Shown in pieces: positions 6,090 through 12,077 of a DNA stretch of 12,077 nucleotides. The notes under the pieces are model-generated. The model was not told the origin of the DNA, searched no databases, and saw nothing but the letters and a program-made list of their open reading frames with translations. The translations under genes and the position numbers were made by a program. Source of the DNA: Candidatus Bipolaricaulota bacterium (GTDB lineage Bacteria > Bipolaricaulota > Bipolaricaulia > RBG-16-55-9 > DRXL01); NCBI GenBank assembly GCA_026414955.1, contig JAOAIA010000042.1:1-12077 (forward strand), given 5' to 3'. The number at the start of each line of letters is the position of its first letter. Positions within the stretch are counted from its first letter, which is position 1.

Positions 6090-6102
6090 AAACAAGTAGA
6101 AA
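6083..6102 (+). repeat. 10-bp tandem duplication across the atpK stop codon
   Basis: CAAGTAGAAA occurs twice back to back (6083-6092 and 6093-6102). The first copy contains the last codon and TAG stop of atpK. The second fills the gap to atpE and supplies its weak AGAAAG ribosome-binding sequence just before the ATG at 6104. It looks like a recent slippage duplication. Confidence 0.8.
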
Positions 6103-6103
6103 G

Positions 6104-6712
6104 ATGAGCGCGGAGAAGATCGTCGAAAAGATTCTCAGTGATGCGCGCGCCGAAGCGCAGCGCGTGGTGGAGAATGCGCGGGCTCAAGCTGTGCAGATCC
6201 GTGAGCAAGCGGAGCGCGAGGCCCAGCAGCAGCGTGAACTGATCCTAGCCCAAGCCAGACAAGAAGCACAGAGCCGCCGTCGGGCACAGCTTGCTGCCGC
6301 GACGGCGGCAGCGCGCAACGCCGTGCTTGAGGCCAAGCGCGCTCTCTTAGAGAGCGTCTTCGAGCAAGCGGCGGCAAAGCTCGCGGCTATGCCCGCTCAC
6401 GAATATAAGAATTGGCTGCTGCGGCTCATCGTCCACGCCGTCGAGACCGGCGAGGAAGAAGTCGTCCTCTCTGCGGCAGACAAACAAGCCCTGGGAGAAG
6501 CTTTGATCGCGGAGGCCAACGCTCAGCTTGCCCAGCACGGCAAGAAGGGTGCGCTCCGGCTCTCTGCCGAGACGCGCGAGATCGGGCGGGGCTTCGTGCT
6601 CAAGGGCACGCACAGCGAGACCAACGTCACTATGGCGACCTTGATGCGCCGCGCCAAGGACGAACTCGAGATCGAAGTCGCCCAGATGTTATTCGGGGAG
6701 GCCCGAAAGTAA
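6104..6712 (+). CDS. atpE: V/A-type ATPase peripheral stalk subunit E
   Basis: The protein is 202 aa, a standard length. Residues 1-95 form a long Ala/Arg/Gln/Glu-rich helix that would coil with subunit H. Residues 100-202 form the globular head-binding domain, ending in GRGFVLKGTHSETNVTMATL and LEIEVAQMLF. These match the family pattern GGFVL...N.T...L.....ELE.E.A..LF. The E/H stalks resist rotation of the A3B3 head and tie it to subunit I. It starts 14 nt after the atpK stop with only a weak AGAAAG directly before the ATG. Its TAA shares one base with the atpC ATG (TAATG), so atpC translation is probably coupled. The family call is secure from the C-terminal motif and the operon position. 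Confidence 0.95.
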   Translation: MSAEKIVEKILSDARAEAQRVVENARAQAVQIREQAEREAQQQRELILAQARQEAQSRRRAQLAAATAAARNAVLEAKRALLESVFEQAAAKLAAMPAHEYKNWLLRLIVHAVETGEEEVVLSAADKQALGEALIAEANAQLAQHGKKGALRLSAETREIGRGFVLKGTHSETNVTMATLMRRAKDELEIEVAQMLFGEARK

Positions 6713-7734
6713 TGGCTGTTGAGTTATTAGAAACGCGCTTCGAGCAAGAGGGATCGTTCGCGTTTGCCACGGGGCGTATTCGCGCCCTCGAAGCGAAATT
6801 GCTCAATCGCGCGCACTATCAGCGCTTGCTTGAAGCTACCGACGCTCTGGACGCGTGGCGCACGTTGGCCGAAGTCGGCTATGCCCAAGCCGCTGAAAGA
6901 AAGCTCGACGAGTACGAAGACGTCTTAACGGGCGAGCTGCGCGACTTATATGCGCTCTTAACAGCCCTGTCGCCCGATGCGGAGCGCACTCTCTGGCTGC
7001 AGCGCCGCTACGATTTCCATCATATCAAAGTCTATCTCAAAGCGAAGCTCTTGGGAGAAGACCCAAAAGAGAGCGTGCTGGACGGCGTGGGGACTGTCCC
7101 GCTTAAGCTCATTGAAGCCTCGGTCAACACTGGGATCTGGAGCGAGCTGCCCGTCGAGTTAGCTGACGCTGGCGAGCGCGCCCTGCGCGCCTACGAGAGC
7201 ACACATCAGGCTCAGCTCATAGACACGGTCACCGATCAAGGGCTGTTCAGGTATTTGCAGAGTGCCACGGCAGGGCACCCCTTCGCGGAGACGTTGGTGG
7301 CGATCTGGGCAGATGTGCTCAATCTCAAATCGTTAGTGCGTGCTAAGCTCATGGGCAAGGATCGCACGTTTGTCAGCCGCGTGCTTGTCCCAGGGGGGTC
7401 GCTCGACGACGCCCGACTGCTGGCGCTGCTCGATGCCAACTTCGAGACGTGGTCTGATGAACTGCGCCATACCCCGTATTCGGGCGTGCTCAACCGGGGC
7501 TTAACTTCTCTTATGGAGAGAAGATCTCTGGCGCTCTTGGAGAAGCTAAGCGATGACTTTGTCATGGAATTTCTCAAGCGGGCCAAGCTCGCGCTCTACG
7601 GCGCCGAGCCGTTCATCGCGTATGTGCTCGCCAAGGAGACCGAACTGAAAAATATAAGAATTATTCTGGTGGGCAAGCTCAACGGCGTCGCTAAAGAGAC
7701 CATCGAGGAGCATCTGCGGGAGCCTTATGTCTAA
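6712..7734 (+). CDS. atpC: V/A-type ATPase central stalk subunit C (d-like)
   Basis: The protein is 340 aa, all-helical, of the V_AC39 family (eukaryotic subunit d). It forms the funnel-shaped socket that joins the D/F axle to the rotating K ring. Family features are ATGRIRALEAKLL near residues 20-32, the YDFHHIKVYLKAKLLG segment near residues 100-115, LKSLVRAKLMG near 205-215, and a C-terminal ETELKNIRIILVGKLNG. These repeat the internal L-(K/R)-(N/S)-(I/L)-(V/I)-(R/L) pattern of its three pseudo-repeats. The frame is open for 100 codons further upstream, but that part lies within atpE and is low-complexity. The ATG at 6712, with GGGGAGG 10 nt before it, gives the standard N-terminus. Its end overlaps atpF by 8 nt. 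Confidence 0.95.
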   Translation: MAVELLETRFEQEGSFAFATGRIRALEAKLLNRAHYQRLLEATDALDAWRTLAEVGYAQAAERKLDEYEDVLTGELRDLYALLTALSPDAERTLWLQRRYDFHHIKVYLKAKLLGEDPKESVLDGVGTVPLKLIEASVNTGIWSELPVELADAGERALRAYESTHQAQLIDTVTDQGLFRYLQSATAGHPFAETLVAIWADVLNLKSLVRAKLMGKDRTFVSRVLVPGGSLDDARLLALLDANFETWSDELRHTPYSGVLNRGLTSLMERRSLALLEKLSDDFVMEFLKRAKLALYGAEPFIAYVLAKETELKNIRIILVGKLNGVAKETIEEHLREPYV

Positions 7735-8071
7735 GCTTACTATTGTCGGCACTAGGATTGCCATTGTGGGCAAGAGGGACGTGTACTTGGGGTTTAAAGC
7801 GTTAGGGGTGACGGTGCGCGATGCGCGCACGCCCCAGGCGGCTGAGCGCGCCGTGCTCGACTTGGTCTCCCAAGGGTTTTCGATTATCTTTGTATCAGAG
7901 GGCTTGGCGCGCGAGCTGGGGCCACTGCTGGAGCGCTTCCGCAAGCAGCCTACCCCGGCCATCGTGATGATCCCCGATAACATGGGGAGCTTAGGGATTG
8001 CGCGCGAGCGCATTAGAAAGCTCGTCGAGCGCGCCGTCGGCATTGATATTCTCTCACGTGGAGAGCGATAA
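7727..8071 (+). CDS. atpF: V/A-type ATPase central stalk subunit F
   Basis: The protein is 114 aa with an alternating alpha/beta fold. It begins with IAIVGKRDVYLGFKALGV, continues with GFSIIFVSEGLA, and has the PTPAIVMIPDN stretch before a basic C-terminal helix that contacts subunit D. Length and motifs match archaeal AtpF/AhaF and Enterococcus NtpG. Bound to D it forms the rotating axle and can modulate ATPase activity. The ATG at 7727 lies inside the end of atpC (8-nt overlap). The next gene, atpA, starts 18 nt after its stop. Six residues (MSKLTI) precede the first conserved strand, so a slightly later start cannot be fully excluded, but no better ribosome-binding site is seen. Confidence 0.93.
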   Translation: MSKLTIVGTRIAIVGKRDVYLGFKALGVTVRDARTPQAAERAVLDLVSQGFSIIFVSEGLARELGPLLERFRKQPTPAIVMIPDNMGSLGIARERIRKLVERAVGIDILSRGER

Positions 8072-8089
8072 TTCTATGGAGGTCCGTCT

Positions 8090-9880
8090 ATGGCAATCGG
8101 CAGGATCGTCAAAGTCGCAGGGCCGTTGGTCGTAGCCGAGGGGCTGACCGACGCCAAGATGTACGACGTCGTTCGGGTCGGGAAGGAGAGGCTCGTCGGC
8201 GAAGTGATCGTCTTGGATGGGGATCTCGCGTCGATTCAGGTCTATGAAGAGACAGGGGGGCTTGGGCCGGGCGACCCTGTCGAGGGGACGGGCGAGCCGC
8301 TCTCGGTTGAGCTTGGTCCCGGCCTGATCGGCTCTATCTACGACGGGATTCAGCGTCCGCTGGAGGCGATTCAACAGAGATGGGGTGCGTATATTCGTCG
8401 CGGGGTCGAAGCAGCGGCGCTCAGCAGAACGACCAAATGGCGCTTCACGCCGACAGCCAAGAAGGGCGATGCGGTCAGCGAAGGCGACATCATCGGGGCG
8501 GTGCAGGAGACGACGCTCGTTGTGCACAAGATCATGGTGCCGCCGGGAATCTCTGGGACTCTGGAGGAGATTCGCGCCGGGGAGTTCACGGTAGAAGAGA
8601 CGATCGCTATCGTGAGGGGCGCGCAGGGGAAGCGCCATGAGCTGAAGCTGAGGCAACGGTGGCCGGTGCGCAAGGCCCGCCCATACAGAGAGAAACTGCC
8701 CAGCGAAGAGCTGCTGACAACGGGACAGCGAATCGTTGACACGCTCTTCCCCATCGCCAAGGGAGGAACGGCGTGCGTACCGGGGCCGTTTGGGAGTGGG
8801 AAAACTGTGATCCAGCACCAGTTAGCCAAATGGGCCGACGCGGATATTATTGTATTTGTGGGCTGCGGCGAGCGCGGCAACGAGATGACCGACGTCTTGA
8901 TGGAGTTCCCCGAACTCGAAGACCCCAAGACCGGCGAACCCTTGATGAAGCGCACCGTGCTCATCGCCAACACGTCCAATATGCCCGTCGCCGCGCGCGA
9001 GGCTTCGGTATATACGGGCATTACGATCGCTGAATATTTCCGAGATATGGGCTACAGCGTCGCGTTGATGGCGGACTCGACGTCGCGGTGGGCCGAGGCG
9101 ATGCGCGAGATTTCAGGGCGTCTCGAAGAGATGCCCGGCGAAGAGGGCTACCCCGCGTACTTAGGCTCGCGCATTGCAGACTTTTATGCTCGTGCGGGGC
9201 GCGTCGTCTGCTTGGGCAAGCCTGAGCGCCAGGCGAGCTTGAGTGCTATCGGCGCGGTCTCGCCGCCGGGGGGCGATCTCTCCGAGCCGGTCACCCAGAA
9301 CACTTTACGATTGGTGAAGGTCTTCTGGGGCCTGGACGACAAACTCGCGTATCGTCGGCACTTCCCCGCGATCAACTGGCTGATGAGCTATTCGCTCTAT
9401 TCCGAAGACTTAGCGCCGTACTTCGAGCAGCGCGTCGGGCCGGAGTGGAACGAGCTGCGCCGCGAATTCATGAAGCTCTTACAGATCGAAGCGGAACTCG
9501 AGGAGATCGTGCGCCTCGTCGGGGTGGAAGCGCTCTCGCCCTCAGATAGATTGAAGCTGGAAGTAGCGCGTTCCATCCGCGAAGATTATCTGATGCAGAG
9601 CGCCTTCGATGACGTTGACACCTACACATCGCTGAAGAAACAGTTCAAGATGATGCAGCTCATCAAGGCGTTCTATGAGATGGGGCAGCGGGCGCTGGAG
9701 CAAGGGATAGACATCCATCAGATCATTGAGCTTCCCGTGCGGGAGCGCATCGCCAAAGCCAAATTCATCCCCGAAAGCGAGTTCGACGCCCGCTGGCAAG
9801 AGATCCTGAACGAGATCACTCAATCGTTTGAGCAGGTGATGGCCAAAGCAGGAGGAGCCTATGCAGAGAGAGTACACTAG
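8090..9880 (+). CDS. atpA: V/A-type ATPase catalytic subunit A
   Basis: The protein is 596 aa, a normal length. The N-terminal beta barrel (1-70) is followed by the non-homologous bulge domain (about 110-195) that distinguishes V/A-type A from F-type beta. The Walker A motif GPFGSGKT is at 232-239. GERGNEM provides the catalytic E261 and adjacent R262. MADSTSRWAEA forms the Walker B/switch region, followed by a helical C-terminal domain. K238, T239, E261 and R262 carry the same numbers as in Enterococcus hirae NtpA, so the bulge domain is essentially gap-free relative to it. Subunit A hydrolyses or makes ATP at the A/B interface. The ATG has TGGAGGT with 6-nt spacing, the best ribosome-binding site in the operon. 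The end overlaps atpB by 20 nt. Confidence 0.98.
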   Translation: MAIGRIVKVAGPLVVAEGLTDAKMYDVVRVGKERLVGEVIVLDGDLASIQVYEETGGLGPGDPVEGTGEPLSVELGPGLIGSIYDGIQRPLEAIQQRWGAYIRRGVEAAALSRTTKWRFTPTAKKGDAVSEGDIIGAVQETTLVVHKIMVPPGISGTLEEIRAGEFTVEETIAIVRGAQGKRHELKLRQRWPVRKARPYREKLPSEELLTTGQRIVDTLFPIAKGGTACVPGPFGSGKTVIQHQLAKWADADIIVFVGCGERGNEMTDVLMEFPELEDPKTGEPLMKRTVLIANTSNMPVAAREASVYTGITIAEYFRDMGYSVALMADSTSRWAEAMREISGRLEEMPGEEGYPAYLGSRIADFYARAGRVVCLGKPERQASLSAIGAVSPPGGDLSEPVTQNTLRLVKVFWGLDDKLAYRRHFPAINWLMSYSLYSEDLAPYFEQRVGPEWNELRREFMKLLQIEAELEEIVRLVGVEALSPSDRLKLEVARSIREDYLMQSAFDDVDTYTSLKKQFKMMQLIKAFYEMGQRALEQGIDIHQIIELPVRERIAKAKFIPESEFDARWQEILNEITQSFEQVMAKAGGAYAERVH

Positions 9881-11243
9881 CATCGCGGAGATCGCTGGCC
9901 CGATCATGATCGTGGAGGGGGTGAGCGGGGCCAAGTACGATGAACTCGTAGAGATCGAGCTGGCCGGCGGCGAGATTCGCCGTGGGCGCGTCCTCGAAGT
10001 AGATCGCGACAAGGCCGTGATTCAGCTCTTCGAGGCTGCGCAGGGGTTAAATCTGCGTCAGAGCCGCGTGCGCTTCTTGGGGAAAGTCATGGAGCTAGGC
10101 GTCTCCGAAGACTTATTGGGCAGGGTCTTCGACGGCGCGGGCCGCCCTATTGACGGTGGACCGCCGATCATCCCGGAGAAGAAACTCCCTATCTCCGGAG
10201 AGCCGCTCAACCCGTACTCACGAGATTATCCCAACGAGTTCATCCAGACGGGGATCTCCGGGATTGACGGGCTAAACACGCTGGTGCTCGGGCAGAAGTT
10301 GCCGATCTTTTCGGGGGCGGGGCTGCCGCACAATCAAATAGCTGCCCAGATCGCGCGCCAAGCCAAGGTGCTCGGCGAAGCCGAAGAGTTCTCGGTCGTC
10401 TTCGGCGCGATGGGCATTACGTTTGAAGAAGCGAACTTCTTCATCACAGATTTGCGCAAGACCGGGGCGCTGGAGCGCGCCGTGATGTTTATCAATCTCG
10501 CTGACGACCCCGTGATCGAGCGCATCACGACCCCACGGCTAGTCTTAACGTGTGCTGAGTATCTGGCGTTCGAGCGCGACATGCACGTCTTGGTTATTCT
10601 CACGGACATGACGAACTACGCCGAAGCGTTGCGTGAAGTCTCGGCAGCGCGCAAGGAAGTCCCTGGCCGGCGCGGCTATCCGGGGTATATGTACACAGAC
10701 TTAAGCACGATCTACGAGCGTGCGGGGCGCATCAAGGGCAAGAAAGGGTCTATCACGCAGATGCCCATTTTAACGATGCCCCAGGACGACAAGACGCACC
10801 CAATTCCAGACTTGACCGGCTATATCACTGAGGGGCAGCTCTTCTTGTCGCGAGAACTTCACAGAAAGGGGATCTATCCGCCGTTTGATGTGTTGCCCTG
10901 TCTATCGCGTCTGAAAGACAAAGGGATCGGGCCAGGCAAGACGCGCGAAGACCACGCGGGCGTGCTCAACCAATTATACGCAGCTTATGCGCGCGGTGTG
11001 GACGTGCGCGAGATGGCTGCGATCTTGGGTGAAGCTGCCTTGAGCAAGATTGATAGGGTGTATATGAGATTCGCCGACGAGTTCGAGCGTAGATTTATTC
11101 AGCAGGGCGAGTACGAAGACCGCACGATTATGGAGACGCTGACGATTGGCTGGGAGCTGCTGAGTATGCTGCCGCGCGGGGAACTCAAGCGTGTGCGCGA
11201 TGAGTTCATCGAGAAATATCTGCCGAAGAGCGTAAGGGAGTGA
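9861..11243 (+). CDS. atpB: V/A-type ATPase regulatory subunit B
   Basis: The protein is 460 aa, the usual size. It has the beta-barrel N-terminus (IAGPIMIVEGV at 9-19), FDGAGRPIDGGP, and the degenerate P-loop FSGAGLPHN in place of GxxGxGKT, which shows it does not catalyse. The conserved YAEALREVSAARKEVPGRRG follows. LPCLSRLKDKG contains R350, the arginine finger completing the active site of subunit A, at the same number as in Enterococcus hirae NtpB. Subunits A and B alternate in the A3B3 hexamer. The ATG lies within the last codons of atpA, with AGGAGG 5 nt upstream, so expression of A and B is probably matched through coupling. It ends 6 nt before atpD. Confidence 0.98.
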   Translation: MQREYTSIAEIAGPIMIVEGVSGAKYDELVEIELAGGEIRRGRVLEVDRDKAVIQLFEAAQGLNLRQSRVRFLGKVMELGVSEDLLGRVFDGAGRPIDGGPPIIPEKKLPISGEPLNPYSRDYPNEFIQTGISGIDGLNTLVLGQKLPIFSGAGLPHNQIAAQIARQAKVLGEAEEFSVVFGAMGITFEEANFFITDLRKTGALERAVMFINLADDPVIERITTPRLVLTCAEYLAFERDMHVLVILTDMTNYAEALREVSAARKEVPGRRGYPGYMYTDLSTIYERAGRIKGKKGSITQMPILTMPQDDKTHPIPDLTGYITEGQLFLSRELHRKGIYPPFDVLPCLSRLKDKGIGPGKTREDHAGVLNQLYAAYARGVDVREMAAILGEAALSKIDRVYMRFADEFERRFIQQGEYEDRTIMETLTIGWELLSMLPRGELKRVRDEFIEKYLPKSVRE

Positions 11244-11249
11244 GCGCTC

Positions 11250-11882
11250 ATGGCCGTAGCGCAGCAGGTCAACGCAACACGCATGGAGCTTCTCAAGCAG
11301 AAGAAGCGCCTGGCGATGGCCAAGCGCGGGCATAAATTATTAAAACAGAAGCGCGACGAGCTGATGCACCGGTTTTTACAGTTAGTCGAAGAGACGCGAG
11401 GCCTGCGCGAGCGCGTGGAAGAGAGATTAGCCCAGGGCTTTCGCAGCTTTTTACTCGCCCGCGCCGAGATGTCCAAAGAAGTGATGGAAGAATCTCTGAT
11501 GACCGGCGTGAGCAGCAACGGCGCTTTGAAGGTAGAGATGGAGTCAGTGATGAGCGTCTGGGTACCGCGCTTTGCCTTCAGCGACACGAGAGATATCTAT
11601 TCGTATGGGTTTGCCATGACGTCGGCGGAGTTAGACACAGCCCTGATGCTCTTCAAAGAAGTTTTGCCAGAGATGATCAAGCTCGCAGAGATCGAGAAGT
11701 CTTTGGAGCTTTTAGCTGAGGAGATCGAGACGACGCGGCGGCGCGTCAACGCTCTCGAAAGAGTATTGATCCCGCAGCTTGAGGAGAACATTCGGAGAAT
11801 CTCGATGGCGCTTGATGAGATGGAGCGCAGCACGCGGGCGTCGCTGATGAGAATTAAAGATATTATTCGCGGGGCAGCGTAA
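11250..11882 (+). CDS. atpD: V/A-type ATPase central axle subunit D
   Basis: The protein is 210 aa, a normal length. It begins with NATRMELLKQKKRLAMAKRGHKLLKQKRDEL, the family signature in the N-terminal helix. It has a short middle section (about residues 75-110) and returns in a long C-terminal helix (about 125-205) with the VNALERVLIPQLEENIRRI motif. The two helices form the antiparallel coiled coil that turns inside the A3B3 head, with F attached at the side and C below. The ATG follows AAGGGAG by 9 nt. It is the last gene of the operon. No clear T-tailed intrinsic terminator is seen after the TAA, and a probable convergent gene ends 33 nt downstream. Confidence 0.96.
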   Translation: MAVAQQVNATRMELLKQKKRLAMAKRGHKLLKQKRDELMHRFLQLVEETRGLRERVEERLAQGFRSFLLARAEMSKEVMEESLMTGVSSNGALKVEMESVMSVWVPRFAFSDTRDIYSYGFAMTSAELDTALMLFKEVLPEMIKLAEIEKSLELLAEEIETTRRRVNALERVLIPQLEENIRRISMALDEMERSTRASLMRIKDIIRGAA

Positions 11883-11915
11883 TCCGTTGAGGGCTGACAG
11901 CTGATCGCTTCAAGC

Positions 11916-12077
11916 TCACCTCCTGAACCCCGGCGGCCAGGGGTAGTCGGGGGGACAGAGGTCCCCCTTGAGATTTCCCTGAAACTCATTAGCATCCCCT
12001 AGGATTTCTATAGTAGCGCTGCGGAGTTCTCGTGGAACGATATTGAGCGCATAGGGACAAGCTGGATCATGTACTAC
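11916..12077 (-). CDS. Unrecognised protein, C-terminal fragment
   Basis: An open frame of 53 codons enters from the right edge and stops at TGA (11918-11916). It is not delimited by a start within the window. The reading looks protein-like: a DPACPYALNIVPRELRSA stretch, then IEILGDANEFQGN, then a Pro/aromatic-rich end DYPWPPGFRR. It contains two cysteines in C-P contexts (residues 7 and 41 of the fragment). I do not recognise a family. An open frame of this size arises by chance fairly often (of the order of 8% per frame), so the evidence is the composition and its convergent placement 33 nt after atpD. If it is real, the two hairpin-forming stretches at 11927-11944 and 11950-11967 are part of its coding sequence. 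Confidence 0.5.
   Translation of the reverse strand, partial: VVHDPACPYALNIVPRELRSATIEILGDANEFQGNLKGDLCPPDYPWPPGFRR
11950..11967. other. Perfect 7-bp hairpin downstream of atpD
   Basis: GGGGGAC (11950-11956) and GTCCCCC (11961-11967) enclose a 4-nt loop. A second, weaker one, ACCCC (11927-11931) with GGGGT (11940-11944), lies just before it. Neither is followed by a T-run on either strand, so they are poor intrinsic terminators. They could still act as transcript-end stabilisers for the ATPase mRNA or simply be part of the convergent coding frame. Confidence 0.35.

Noticed and set aside
6412..6711. A 100-codon in-frame upstream extension of atpC.
   Set aside because: It lies entirely within atpE in another frame, reads as Arg/Ala/Gly-rich low-complexity protein, and the ATG at 6712 gives the family's normal N-terminus and length.
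8054..8818. Long antisense open frame opposite atpA (254 codons), and similar ones opposite atpB, atpI and atpD.
   Set aside because: These are shadow frames of high-GC genes with clear homology on the plus strand; their translations are Arg/Ser/Pro-rich and show no recognisable domain.
11927..11967. Hairpins after atpD as an intrinsic terminator.
   Set aside because: The stems are followed by TTGAGATTT or mixed sequence, not by a T-run on either strand, and they may be inside a convergent coding frame.
11597..11995. A 132-codon minus-strand frame spanning the end of atpD and the right intergenic region.
   Set aside because: It is mostly antisense to atpD; the adjacent minus-strand frame ending at 11916 gives a far more protein-like reading at the right edge.
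1..12077. CRISPR array, tRNA/rRNA genes, transposases, phage or defence genes.
   Set aside because: I saw no regularly spaced repeats, cloverleaf-like sequences or recognisable proteins of these classes on either strand; the region is largely housekeeping.

Overview
This is a bacterial chromosome segment of moderately high GC with short intergenic gaps. Two divergent gene blocks meet at about 2286-2356. The rightward block is dominated by a complete V/A-type ATPase operon (H-I-K-E-C-F-A-B-D). This order matches the Enterococcus ntp operon and is close to that of Thermus. The ribosome recycling factor gene upstream shows the host is a bacterium, not an archaeon. The operon type and gene mix would suit a deep-branching anaerobe or thermophile (a Thermus-like or Acetothermia/Bipolaricaulota-like lineage is only a guess); the window does not settle the phylum.

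Left block, minus strand, read from 2285 down to 1: an NAD(P)-binding SDR/epimerase-like protein carrying an in-frame palindromic DNA repeat, a small S1-domain RNA-binding protein, a Nudix hydrolase of the ADP-ribose pyrophosphatase type, and the N-terminus of a glutamate dehydrogenase cut by the window edge. Tight spacing (27 nt gap, 17 nt overlap, 11 nt gap) suggests one operon. Its TATAAT box lies only 9 nt before the first ATG, which implies a nearly leaderless mRNA.

Right block, plus strand: frr (185 aa) has its own promoter, also with a very short leader. A near-consensus promoter (TTGACA-17-TACAAT), whose -35 box overlaps the frr stop codon, then precedes a leader of about 160 nt with a perfect 9-bp hairpin and the nine ATPase genes. 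Start/stop overlaps and gaps of at most 26 nt indicate a single transcript. H and E form peripheral stalks; I and K form the membrane motor; C, D and F form the central axle; A and B form the catalytic hexamer.

The catalytic residues fall at the same numbers as in the Enterococcus hirae enzyme (A: K238, T239, E261, R262; B: R350). The K subunit is a 156-aa four-helix protein that keeps the E. hirae Na+-ligand set (L60, T63, Q64, Q110, E139), so the machine is probably Na+-coupled.

At the right edge, an open minus-strand frame with a protein-like composition is probably the C-terminus of an unrecognised gene convergent with atpD. I found no mobile element, CRISPR array, tRNA or rRNA. Apart from the ATPase and its leader, the most unusual items are the repeat inside the SDR gene and the loss of that protein's catalytic lysine.
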